A stretch of DNA of 64,000 bases, taken from the NCBI GenBank assembly GCA_037127255.1, contig JBANSL010000017.1, positions 70,680,857-70,744,856 of the forward strand. The letters run 5' to 3'. The DNA is from Persicaria tinctoria. Its lineage: Eukaryota; Streptophyta; Magnoliopsida; Caryophyllales; Polygonaceae. Below, piece by piece: positions 23,811 through 37,317 of the stretch; positions within the stretch are counted from its first letter, which is position 1, and every line of letters starts with the position of its first letter. The position numbers were made by a program, and so were the translations under genes. The notes under the pieces were generated by a model, which was not told the DNA's origin, did no database searches, and saw only the letters and a list, made by a program, of their open reading frames with translations.

Positions 23811-24071
23811 TAAGGGATAGAGACACCCCATGAGTGTGGATGCTCTATGGGCATTTTTGTCTTTCTCCATGTCAAACTCCAAACCAACACCAAAGGGGAG
23901 GGGTAATTTTGTCTTTTTGCTTCCAGCATTAGACGGCATAAGCGAATGGGTGGTGAATTGATGACGGGGCCTATATAATGGGTGGTTTACTGTAATTTCT
24001 AATTTAACGGGTGGTTAAATGAAACGTTCAATATTTAACGGGTGGTTTTCTGTAATTTGGCCTATTATTTA

Positions 24072-24331
24072 TATATATAAAAAAAGTTGTTTTTGATTGT
24101 AACGGTGCTCAAAAACACCATCCAAAAATCAAAATCCAGCCAATCAGAACAAACTTGGTTCCAAAATCATCTCACACAGGAAGCCAACAAAACTGATACG
24201 CCCCTGACCCCAACGCCAAGCATATGCCTCAAGCATCTCTCACTTATCCTCCCTCTCCCTCACCCTTTTCAACTCCCTCTCCACCCTCCCCAACCGCCAT
24301 TGATTGATCCCCTCTCCACCGCCTCCCTCCC
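24072..24331 (+). promoter_or_regulatory. UGP3 promoter/5' UTR, squeezed between a MULE end and the ATG
   Basis: About 260 bp separate the MULE target duplication from the UGP3 start. 24180-24331 is C/T-rich (CTCTCCCTCACCC, CTCCACCGCCTCCC), a typical plant 5' UTR. No clear TATA box is visible, so core promoter elements may be TATA-less or lie within the MULE terminal repeat. Confidence 0.4.
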
Positions 24332-27300
24332 ATGGCCGCCGCGGCCCCTCCCCCGCCGCTCCGTCCCTCCCATTCCCCTCCCACTCTCCCCTTCCGCCCT
24401 CGCACCCTCCCTCCCCACTCCCTCTCCTTCTCCTCCTTCCAGTGCTGCTCCCGCCCCCGCCCTCGCCGCCGCGTCCCCCGCGTTTCGACTGCTCCTGTCG
24501 AGTGCGCCCCGCCGGCCCCCGATTTCGACCTCCGGAAGGAGATCGCGCGGCTCCGCGGGGTTCAGGCGAGGGTTTCTGCTGCCGCTACGCTTGAGCGGAG
24601 GCTTGAGGTGCTCGACTCTGATTTTAGGGTCCGGCGGTTCTTTGATTTGAACGGTGCGTGGATTGATAGGGTTTTGGAGCTGGCGGAGCTTGATTGTTAT
24701 GATGTGTATTTGATCAAGTGTTTGGTGGCGGCCGGGCAGGAGCATGTGCTCACTTTTGGTTTGGATTTGCGGGTTCCGGTGGAGAGCGGGAGGGGATTGG
24801 AGGCGGTGGCGAGGCGCGGGAGTTCGTTGAAGAGTGCGCTTTATGCTCTGGCGGAGATGATTGAAGGCTGGGATGCTAATGGCGCTGGGAGTTTCGGGAT
24901 TGAGAGAGGTGGTGTTTTGAAGGAGGAAGAAGTCGGTGCATTGAGAGGGTTCTTGAAGACTTTGAAGGAGGTGGAAAGGTTCTATGATTGTATTGGCGGC
25001 ATTATTGGGTAAGCTTGATCACTTCATTCTTTTCAGATTTGATTGCTCCGGTCACCATGGCTTGCCAGTTCAGCTTTTGAATGTATGGATCAACAATCCT
25101 TCGATGCTATAGTCAACTGTTAGTCAATGCATTGCTCTCCAATTGAGCAAAGATAGTTGTGCCGTGTGCGTAAGTAAAGGGGAGAGGCCTCAATTGGGAT
25201 CATATATGCTAGATAGAGCTTCTTTGAGGACTGAAACTAGAAAGAGAGGGTAGCTTGTAGAATCTGATACTGCAATGTTGATTAATCCAAGCAAGTTGTA
25301 TATGTTGACTGTTGTTGCAGGGTTAGGGATGCTTGATTATTTTTGCTGAATAAGGAATATGCAGCAATTTAGTTTTTCAAAGGTTTTGTTTTGGGGGCTG
25401 GGACTTTGTTGTATTTTATTCAACTGTGTAAAATGAGCATTGTTGTGACTTGTGGCAGATATCAAACAGCTGTGCTTCAACTTCTCGCTGAAGCACCTTC
25501 TCAGCATACAATAAATGGCTCACCGCACGTGAATGAGGAATATTTGGAAATTCATTCTCCAAATGGAATCGATATCTCTAAGAATACGGAATATGCATCA
25601 CAAGCAGCTCTATGGGGAATTGAGGTTGGTGTTTGGCTGTAACTTCTGAATCATCATGTAAGTAAGTTTGCTTCACTTGTTTTGAGGCATATTTATGATA
25701 TCGTTAATTTCAGGGTTTGCCATACCTAGGTGAAATATATCCTCTTGGAGGCTCTGCTGATAGACTTGGTCTAGTGGATCCCGATACGGGGGACTGTCTT
25801 CCAGCAGCTATGCTCCCTTTCTGTGGACGGACTTTGTTGGAAGGTCATATAAGAGATCTTCAGGTACAAGATCACTTGTCAAGTCCAAGGTTAATTATTG
25901 TTTTAGCCCTCAATGCTTGACAAGGCATTTTTGTTCTTAATTTAATGATGGTTTGCTGTTCTTTGAATTATATTGTTGCCTTTTCACATTTCAAGGCAAG
26001 AGAGTTTTTGTACTTCAAGATATATGGAAAACAGTGTATCACCCCTGTTGCAATAATGACAAGTGCTGCTAAGAAGAACCATGAGCGAGTCACTTCACTT
26101 TGTGAAAGACATAATTGGTTTGGAAGAGGTCGATCAAGCTTCAAACTCTTTGAACAGGTTTTTCTTGAAATAATAAGCTAATAACTCATTCACAACATCC
26201 TTTTTAAAGCTGTCTTATTTTCTGCTCTGATTCTTATTTTTTTAAACTCCCAGCCTCTTGTTCCTGCTATCAGTGCTAAAGATGGTGGATGGTTGGTTGC
26301 CGAACCATTCACACCAGTATGCAAGCCAGGTGGCCATGGGGTTATATGGAAGTTAGCACATGACACAGGTGTCTTCCAGTGGTTCTATTCTCATGGAAGG
26401 AGAGGTGCAACAGTGCGACAAGTCAGGTTGTTTATCCTTTTAACTTCTTTAACATGGATCTTTTGTGTTTTTTTTCTCCTCTGTCCTCCACTTTCCACCT
26501 CCCAGAAGTAAAGACACCAGATAATCTAATTGTTTGTATTCTTGAACTGGCAGTAATGTTGTGGCTGCTACGGACTTGACCATGTTGGCATTGGCGGGAA
26601 TTGGTTTACACCATAACAAGGTAAAGTTGCTTTACATGTCCTTGGTTGATTCTGATTTTCTGGATGAACTATTCTAAATTCCACAATTCCACCGCTGTGT
26701 CAATCTAAGACTTGCTGCTTAAGTTTTAGAGTTGGGCCTATTTGGAATATAAGTGTTAAATATTAAATTATAAAACTGTAGCAAGGAAGCCTTTAGCATT
26801 TTATAACTGCTGAAACTTAAACTTTGTGCGCCCATCTTTATATGCTTTACTGGACTCTGCCTGTCCTCTCCACCATATTTTTTCTCAACTTATAACTGGA
26901 ATCTGTATGAGCTGTTTTTTTCCTAGAAAGAGATTTAAAATGCGTATATTGATATAGATTTATGCTCATAAACAAAAGTAGCATCTGTTTCCCTCTAATT
27001 GCAAGGAAACATGTAATTGAGAGTACATAATGATATAAAAATTCTACATTTAAGCTGACCTCTTTATGCAGAGGTCCTTATCAACTACCTTGAAATTTTG
27101 CCCTTTTGCAGAAACTAGGGTTTGCATCCTGCAAAAGGACATCTGGTGCTACAGAAGGAATCAATGTGCTGATGGAGAAGATGGAACATGATGGGAAATG
27201 GGCTTATGGTTTGTCCTGTATTGAGTATACTGAATTTGATAAATTTGGAATAAGTAATGTGTCCGATTCTAATAACAGGTATGCCCTCCTATTTATACTA

Positions 27301-30300
27301 TTTTATTCCTTGCTTCCAAAAGAGTGCTTGCAATTTGCGCACAAATTTAGCTTGTTACTACAAACACATTCCTCATTTGAAGTTCAGTCATGGTATATGG
27401 TGCTCACATACCGTTTCCTTCCCTCTGCCCTTAATACTCAACTTGTGAGTATGATCTTGATTCTTCTATAGTTTGCATGTATTAACTGATGCGCATAGAG
27501 ATACATTCATATTGATTTCAACTTAGAATATTATCTTTATATTTCCAACTTTGGTATGCATGCCTGTAAGCGTTGGAACCTATCAACTTAATCAAGAAAA
27601 CATCATGACATTCTAGGTATATTAAGTTTCTAGCAGGATGTAACTGATCTTTTGGCAGCCGATGTAGCTTAGGAAGAATGTTCAAGGCTGGGTTGCAATC
27701 AATTATGCACTTTATTGGCATGCAAATGAATTTTTTTGTAGTGATTTTTCTTATTGCCTTTTTAAATTTCATTATTATCTTCCCCCAACTCACCACCCCC
27801 TTTTTTTTTATTAAAAAAAAAAATTTGATGTACTTTGAGACTAACACTCCAATATCAACTTCCTCAGTTTGCAGCCAGAGTTCCCAGCAAACACCAACAT
27901 CTTATACATTGATTTACGTTCCATGGAAAGAATTGCATCAAGCAATGATCAGAGAAGTTTGCCAGGACTAGTATTAAATATAAAGAAGCCAATAGTTTAT
28001 TTGGACCATTTTGGTATTAGACGCAGGTGAGTGAAGGCAATATTTAATGGGTTTCCTTGGCTTCTACTGTTTCCTTATGTGTTCCATGCATCATTTGTAG
28101 CATTGGATGTCAAACATGAGAGACACTAATTCTAAATAGGTTTTATCATAATCGTGCTAGAGTCAAATATAGATTTTTTCTAGGCTATTTTGGCATATAG
28201 CATTGCAGATGCTAAATTTTGTGAACTCTTTATTTTTGGCAATATAATGCTCACTTCATATGTAACAAGTCAGAGCACACTCTTTGTAAAATACATTATA
28301 AATATATGCAACTCTGTTGGTAGAGCAAGAGCTTCCACCGTTATACTGATGTGAGAAAATTTATAGTTCCTTCTTTGTGACAGTGTCTTAGGGGGTAGAT
28401 TGGAATGTACTATGCAAAATATCGCGGATAACTTGTGCAACACCTTCTTGCATCGATACTATAAGGAGATAGAAGGTATGAAATACTAAAAATTCTCTTC
28501 CACGTTATCTTTACACCTTTATCATATCCATTCATTCATCATAACCTCTTCATGTATTGGTCTGCATTTGCAGAGGAACTGGATACATTCATTGTGTATA
28601 ATGAACGAAGAAGAGTTACATCATCTGCCAAGAAAAAGAGAAAAAAGGGAGACATGTCCCTTCACCAGGTTATTACCTTCGTCTTTGGCATAGCCATCTG
28701 AATGTGATAATTGTTAATATGATTGATCCATGATATAAATTGTCTTCACATCAGTATTCACTAGCTTATTCGTGCTTTTACACGTCTGTTTTCTGAATCA
28801 CCAAATCTTTTCATATCATTTTATTTCTCTGAATCACCAAATCTTTTCATATTATTTTATTTCTCAATTAAAGATCAATATTTTCCTAGAGTATTATCTC
28901 ACACACGTCATCAATACTCAACATAGTCTTGGTCACCTATGTCTGTCTGCATATTGTTGCTCTTGGCTGTTAATTATCCGGTGTTTCTAATATTTACTAG
29001 GTCACTCGGAAACACCTTCTCGACCTAGTCGGGGAAAGGGTGTGTACGTTTTGACCCCCAAGACCATGCTTTAAGCGGGATAAACTGGGATCAGTGACAT
29101 TTGGTTTCCACTTTCCATTGTTATATATGCCGTAGTCTATTAGCCATTAGTGCACATTAATTCAAGATGTAGCTGATATAAGATCTTTTAGAAATTTTAT
29201 GAAGTTTTCGTAGATTAAACTTGTGTGTGCAGCAGGATGTATTAGCAATTTCATTATTTAATCTGCTGGTTTTCTATTTCCAGATTCATTTTCTATCTTG
29301 ATTATTTTTGGCTGGAATGTAGAGAACTATCTTTTTACGGAGTATCATTTTTTCATTTGCACTTCCCATGTAGTTATCTTTATACTATTAGCAAAGAATC
29401 AAGGCATAAAGAGTGTAGTATACAAGGTGAAGGTGTAGAAAGGGGACTTCAAATGAGCAGCGTCAGGACAGCTTGTATGAGGAGAGTAGGGAATGGATAG
29501 TTGGTTGGCTACCTAGATTCCTAGAAACTACGGTTAAGGTTAAATACAAAATAATATATTGTGCTGTAGAGAGATCACACTAGGAATTTCAAAATCACGC
29601 TTGGTGGTTGAGAATTGGTTAAGGGGCACCCGTGTACAGGAGGATTCTCTTGGTACTGTTGCCCGATTTTCTAAGGAAGATACACCATCCCGCATTTATC
29701 TAGATTATGTTTTCCTGTTCAGTGTTCATCTAAATTGGGGCTCACTATGAGGTCTGTGGGTTTATGTGATCTATCAAATTCCTAACTCTTAACATATACT
29801 AATACTTTCGGCAGTTGGCTCTGACACCTCCTTTTTTGTACCCTAGACTCCAGATGGTGCTTTGTTGGACATCACAAGAAATGCTTATGATCTCCTATCC
29901 CATTGTAATATACGGATGCCAGAGGTATATATCAGTATATCACATTTATAACAAGTAGTAGCATGTAGTCTACTCAATTGTCAACTTTGTCAAGTACTAT
30001 TGAAGATCAGATCAAGGATCTATTCACTAAATCTGAAATGAGCTGTACAGATAAAGCTGCTGCATATGTTGGTGACATTTATGATTTCAACTTAACTGTG
30101 GGCTTGTTCTTTTTTATGCAGATCAGAGGTAACGATGAGTATATTGAATCTGGCCCTCCATACCTCATCTTTCTCCATCCTGCTTTAGGCCCACTATGGG
30201 AGGTAACCCGGCAAAAGGTGAGCTTGATTGCTTGACTCAGTTTCTGTCATACCTTTCTGGTGAAAGAGATTTTGTTGCAAGCTTTGTTCTTATAATTCAA

Positions 30301-31869
30301 AGTAACTGCAAACTCATTGGTCAAATAGGGTACGTAGGGGGGGGGGGGGGGGGGGGGGTTATGACTTATGAACTATGAAAGCAATTTCCCATTGAAGAAG
30401 TTCTCTGTGTATGTGTGCATTCATGTATTATACTATTATGTATTGTACCATTTAACAACTGAAATTATTAAATTACCTTACTTGAAGAAGATGAGAATAA
30501 AGCTAGAGTAAATAGGAAAAGCATGTTTCACTCAAGTGGACCTAAATTGGAGAGGTTTGAAATCGCTTTAGATTGATCTACCTCCCCTTCGTTTATAAGA
30601 AAGGGATGGCATCCAAACAAGGGAAATGAACTCTCATTTCCTAGAATTTGCTTTCTATATGCATTGTTAAGGCCCCGGTTGCTTTTAATGGTATGTAGGG
30701 TTCCCTGCTCCATATTATTGTTCATTTGGTAGGATGCGATTCCCTGCAAGGGTACAGTATTCTCAATTGTGCCTTCAGATGGCGATCTATCATTTCTACA
30801 AATTAACAATAATTGAGGTCCATGTTGACAATGCGGCTATTCTAATGTGTGCTGGTGACACTGACAATAATACATCACCTTTTCCATTCTGCAGTTTCAA
30901 GGAGGATCCATTTCCAAAGGTTCGGAGTTGCAAGTAGAAGTTGCAGAATTCTATTGGAGAGACGTTCAGGTGGGAATGTTTGCATTAGTTAGTAATCCTA
31001 GAGAACTATTGAAATTAAGGCTGACTTGTCCGGCCTTTTCAGCTTGATGGTAGCATGATCATTCACGCTGAAAATGCAGTTGGCGCAGTGAGGACTGACA
31101 GCAATGGCAAGTCCATTTTGCAGTATGGTCATAGGTAAAACTATAATGACCGAATGGACTTCCAAATATTGTTTTGGAAAGAAAAAAAACTGACTTTTGA
31201 CAGAGATTTGGCGAGGTTCTAAATCATTCTCTATTTATGAAAGGTGCGCGAGATGTAAGCTCCAGAATGTGAGAGTTGTAAATAAAGGAGTTGATTGGGA
31301 CTCTGGAAAAAACATATATTGGAAACACCAGGTGCAGCACCATGAATCCCTTAAGATTGTACTGCACGGCAATGCTGAATTCGATGCATCTGATGTTGCA
31401 ATTGAGGTTAGTTCGAATTTCATCATTGATATTGGATGTAACTTGATACCTATATGATCTACAGAATGAAAATTCGATCACGCGTTGGAAATGTTTAGCC
31501 ATTTTCTCCTAATCTAACTGCTTGTGATGCAGGGAGATCACGTGTTCGAGGTTCCCGATGGACACAAAATGACAGTTCGATCTGATAACAGAGGTATGGG
31601 ACCCAATTGGTTCTTGGTTTCTTTGATTTCGTTTCGTGCTCGACATTTTCGTGTCAACATATCAGCTGCTTTGCCCATATATGTATCAAGTGTTGCACAG
31701 TTTCAACATTATTTTTATTAAAGTTTTCACTCATGTCGCCTGAGCTATAATTTCAGGTTTATCAATGCAATTAAACCCGGTTGAAGATCATATGATGGAC
31801 AGCGGAAGCTGGTTCTGGAGTTACAATGTAGATGGTGCACATATCAAGCTGAGTTTGGTAGAGTTGTGA
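24332..31869 (+). CDS. UGP3: UDP-glucose pyrophosphorylase 3, plastid (sulfolipid pathway)
   Basis: Seventeen exons with canonical borders: 24332-25008, 25459-25624, 25714-25863, 25996-26157, 26254-26426, 26554-26620, 27112-27278, 27868-28026, 28384-28475, 28574-28668, 29847-29924, 30122-30217, 30895-30969, 31043-31134, 31244-31406, 31533-31593, 31757-31869. They total 861 aa (Arabidopsis UGP3 is 883). Residues 1-50 are Pro/Ser/Arg-rich, a typical transit peptide. Family blocks are [20 protein letters not shown] (uridylyl-transfer loop region), [93 protein letters not shown] and [18 protein letters not shown]. Known role: makes UDP-glucose from UTP and glucose-1-phosphate in the chloroplast stroma, feeding SQD1 for sulfoquinovosyl lipids. 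The frame is intact throughout. Intron 12 contains a long poly(G) tract, and intron 10 an Au-like SINE. A MULE end sits in the promoter. Confidence 0.93.
29000..29095 (+). mobile_element. Au-like SINE fragment in UGP3 intron 10
   Basis: GGTCACTCGGAAACACCTTC, GTCGGGGAAAGGGTGTGTAC and a CCCCCAAGACCATGCT...GCGGGA...ACTGGG order match the 3' part of the plant Au SINE consensus (GGAAACAGCCTCT, GGGGTAAGGCTGCGTACA, CCCCAGACCCC, GTGCGGGA, CACTGGG). The 5' tRNA-like head is missing. Assignment is from remembered consensus words. Confidence 0.6.
30336..30358. repeat. poly(G) tract, ~21 G, in UGP3 intron 12
   Basis: An uninterrupted run of about 21 G residues after GTAC GTA and before TTATGACTT. Such tracts can form quadruplex DNA and are prone to sequencing or assembly length error, so the exact length is uncertain. 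Confidence 0.9.
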
Positions 31870-32577
31870 ATTGTGAAGTATTAACCTTGATCTTGACTTC
31901 CACTGTTGTCGTGAATCGCGGTTCACGGAACAGTTGGCCTGTCCATGCTCTGCTCCTGTTGGTTCAACAAAAGTTAAACCTTCTTACAAGTTCCACTCTG
32001 TAACAACTCCTGTAATTTATCAATATCTGTCAGCAGTTAGTTTAGTAGTATAAAAGTAGTCTTCGTGTAATGTATTACTCTGTAAAACTCGATCTAAAAG
32101 TGTATTATTTGCCTATTGGAAAAATCAATAAAAAAAGATCACTCAATTTTCATACAGAATGAAATCCTTCCATTTAGTGCCTGAAATGAAACTAGTTACT
32201 TGATTCCATGTATAAATAAATCAAATTAAACTGGCCAATGGATCTCCTTTTTCAACATCCAAATTCAAATATCTAGCTAAGAGAGTAGATTCCCCAATCA
32301 CTGGGGCAGAATTCAAAATCGAGTTTGAAAATGTGCTCATACTTTACTTATCTAAGTAAAGTGAGATAGGCTTAGCCGAGATTTTTTCTGAGTCAAGCCT
32401 AAACTAATGTCAAGCCACTGTACTTATAGAATAGCCCTATTTACTCGTAACATAGTAATCTTTGAGAAAATTTTATAAATTCCAAAAAAATTGAACTTAG
32501 AGTCGAAACGAGTCTCAATTTTAATGAAGCCTAAAAATATATTCATAATACTTACCAAAATAAATGAATATGAATGA

Positions 32578-32739
32578 ACAGTGGCGGACCTAGGAGGGGC
32601 TCGGGGTGGCTCTAGCCCCCTGGATTTTGGACAATGGGTGATTATTAATTATCCAGAACTATGAAAACCTATTCAGGAATATTTTCGCTCCTTATATTTT
32701 TCAACCTCCCGCTAATGAAATTCCTGGACCCGACACTGT
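32578..32739. mobile_element. short TIR MITE (162 bp)
   Basis: ACAGTGGCGGACCTAGGA at the left and, on the minus strand, ACAGTGTCGGGTCCAGGA at the right form imperfect 18-bp inverted ends. The CAGTGGCGGA...GGCTCTAGCCCCC wording is common in plant DNA-transposon termini. No coding content. A degenerate CTCGAGC-family repeat lies just upstream (about 32290-32530). Confidence 0.55.
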
Positions 32740-32888
32740 AAACGAAACTTCTTTCAAAGAAACCTCAACCTAATATTCTATATACATATATTGAAACCGA
32801 TGCATCGTCATATGTGTCGTGTTGTAGTTGATTATAGAAAAAAAAATCCCGCAAAAAAAAAAACAATAATATGTTGTCATAATTTATA

Positions 32889-33140
32889 CTCCATCCGTTA
32901 ATTAAAACTTGGTAATTTTAGAAATATGCACAATTTGTAATAAAACAAACAAAAATAGACGTATACCCATAATTAATTAATTATTACTCTATTTTTTAAC
33001 TTTATTGAAAACTACAACTAACACCTATCTAAATATTACAAGGGCAATTTTGTAAAGTGGATGACAAAACACATAAATTGACATGTTATTCTTAACAAGA
33101 TTTACATCATAAAACAACATGTTTTTCCTAACGGAGGGAG
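32889..33140. mobile_element. Stowaway-type MITE
   Basis: The left end CTCCATCCGTTAATTAAAAC and the right end (minus strand CTCCCTCCGTTAGGAAAAAC) carry the classic CTCCCTCCGT Stowaway terminus, flanked by TA on both sides (32887-32888, 33141-33142). The 252-bp AT-rich body has no coding sequence. Confidence 0.85.
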
Positions 33141-33549
33141 TATAAAGCTATCACAAGTCACACTTGCCAAATATACTAAAATATATATATTTTAGTTAAT
33201 TGATAAAAATATAAATCAAAACTATTTCATTGTCATACTTGCCAAATATATTAATAGAAATATGTGTTATTTTATTCATATCTAGATTTTTTGTAGAATG
33301 AATTATTTATATCTAGAATAATTTTTATTTTATATTCTTCGCACACTTTTATTGTTATTAATTTAATTCTCATATTGTAATTCATATTTATTATTATTTC
33401 CATATTTTTAATAGTTTCTTAATAAATAATACATATAATGTTATAATATTGTATTAACATATTCACTGGGAAAAAATACCAGTTATCAATGTAATAACTA
33501 ATAACTCTACTATATTTAGCATCTTTGCATTCACGTAAAAGCTTATAGT

Positions 33550-33743
33550 TGGGCCTTTTGGGTCCATTGGGCCGTAGGCCCAAACCGTCTATTCATCAGT
33601 TCACAAACCTCCACACTCTTCACGTTCCTATAAATAACCAGGAAGCCCTAGAAATTGATTCGTAACAGCGGTGCCGCTTCCATCAGCAACACTAGGGTTT
33701 CTGAAGAGAACGAAGAGCTAAAGTTCGATCTCACGCTATCACA
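33550..33743 (+). promoter_or_regulatory. RPL41 promoter: site II boxes, TATA box, telo box
   Basis: Three site II elements (TGGGCC at 33550 and 33568, GGCCCA at 33577) are followed by a TATA box, TATAAATA (33629-33636), and a telo-box-like AGGGTTT (33694-33700) in the leader. Site II plus telo box is the known arrangement of plant ribosomal-protein promoters (TCP and Trb-type factors), which supports the RPL41 call. Confidence 0.8.
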
Positions 33744-33927
33744 ATGAGAGCCAAGGTGAATCTTTGATTTCTCGTCTTGTATTTCTTGCGATGTTTTGAT
33801 CCCTCATTTTGTTTCCGATTCTTACCGATTTCGTTTTCCATTTCTCTGTCGGAATTCGCAGTGGAAGAAGAAGCGCATGAGGAGATTGAAGAGGAAGCGA
33901 CGAAAGATGAGACAGAGATCCAAGTAG
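33744..33927 (+). CDS. RPL41: 60S ribosomal protein eL41 (25 aa)
   Basis: Exon 1 (33744-33755) codes MRAK and ends at a GTGAAT donor. Exon 2 (33862-33927) starts after TTCGCAG with WKKKRMRRLKRKRRK, continues MRQRSK and ends at TAG. The product has 25 residues, exactly the length of eukaryotic eL41, and is almost all Arg and Lys. It sits at the subunit interface of the 80S ribosome. The intron falls after codon 4. The frame is too short for usual ORF thresholds, and longer open frames overlapping it in other phases are spurious. The promoter has ribosomal-protein boxes. Confidence 0.93.
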
Positions 33928-34359
33928 ACGGTGCCCCTTTATTGATTTTCGAAGTTGTTCGTTTGTTCGACTCTAGCTTTACTTTTCCTCTCCCGTTTTT
34001 TAGCTTATCGCTTCGTCTGGCGAAGTTTCGGTTGCAGCTTACTGTAACTGTGTGAACCTCGATTTCAATTGACGATGCTTCCTAATCAGTTATTGAATTC
34101 CTCAGAAGTTTCATTAATTGCGTTTTCCCCCATCTTCTCCCGAAAATCTTAAAATTTCGGTAATTTGGATTCGGTTGCGCGTTCTTCCCCCCCTCTCTCC
34201 TTATGATCTGAATTAGGTTATTTAATTGGGTTCATTCCAAGGCGGTAGCGATTTTGAATCACCTGTATCGATATGTGCCATTGGTATTGTCAAGTTCAGT
34301 TACACAAACGCCATTTTACGCATTGGTGTTGTGTACCACTCTTCTAAGCTTGGCTTGAT

Positions 34360-34600
34360 CTGCGCTCTTCGTCAATCTCGCCGACTCAATTCGATTGAAA
34401 GGTTTGTAGGTATTGTGTAATGTACACTTGGCTTGATCTGTGCTCTTCTTCGATTGCGACGACGCAATTCATTGAAGGATTTGTAGGGTATTGTGTAATG
34501 TACACTTGCAATGTGCATTGAACCAATTCAATTGAAAGAGGCAAACTCTGTGTGTAATGTACACTTGCAATGCAATTTAAGAAGTGCAATGTACATTTCA
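34360..34600. repeat. local direct repeats downstream of RPL41
   Basis: TGTGTAATGTACACTTG occurs three times (near 34415, 34493 and 34552), and the first two are part of an ~80-bp duplicated unit that also contains GGCTTGATCTG-GCTCTTC. The core TGTACA is palindromic. This may be RPL41 3'-flanking DNA; no gene is visible. Confidence 0.5.
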
Positions 34601-34838
34601 CCAAATACAATTCCCTTTTCAGATCTTGGATGTGTGAAGGGACTGGGGACAACTAGAAACCTATCTTCGAACTCAAGAGATCCATCTCTATATTAGCAGG
34701 TTTGATAAGAAATTTAAATGATTTTTTTAGACACTAAAAGCGAATTCACAACAGTTTGATTAGGTTGTATGCTAGTATTTTTCTATAACACGGACAGCAC
34801 AATCTAGAGAGCTCGACTAAGACAAAAGAAGAAAATAA

Positions 34839-37147
<2,309 letters not shown>

Positions 37148-37317
37148 TTTATATAAAAACAAACTCAAATATAAAAACAAACTCAATGTGGACTCGAAGT
37201 GTACAATGTCCGTATTTATTTTTGTTTCAAGAACAAAATTTTACCCCTAAAATGAAAGGTTTATTTTTGTTTCAAACTAATAAATTGAAGTAAATGCAAA
37301 AAAATAAGTGACTAATT

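Larger units (their letters stand above)
17429..24062. mobile_element. 6.6-kb Mutator-like element (MULE) with perfect 9-bp TSD
   Basis: Terminal inverted repeats of at least 130 bp, with similarity to about 180 bp: the left end starts GGCCAAATTACAGAAAACCA at 17429, and the right end is its reverse complement ending at 24062. The TIRs contain repeated ACCACCC-TTAAAT words. An identical 9-bp duplication, TATTATTTA, flanks it at 17420-17428 and 24063-24071. This is diagnostic of Mutator transposition. No transposase of useful length is present, so it is non-autonomous. The body carries a broken GRF zinc-finger gene (18086-18480), a possible minus-strand coding remnant near 19970-20236, and nested MITEs (22684-23060 and 23064-23810). 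This layout fits a gene-capturing (Pack-) MULE with later insertions. Its right end is about 270 bp from the UGP3 ATG. Confidence 0.88.

Noticed and set aside
24269..24745. 158-aa minus-strand ORF opposite UGP3 exon 1
   Set aside because: Antisense shadow of a GC-rich coding exon with no domain.
33777..34055. 92-aa plus-strand ORF at RPL41
   Set aside because: It runs through the RPL41 intron and exon 2 in a different frame; RPL41 itself explains the sequence.
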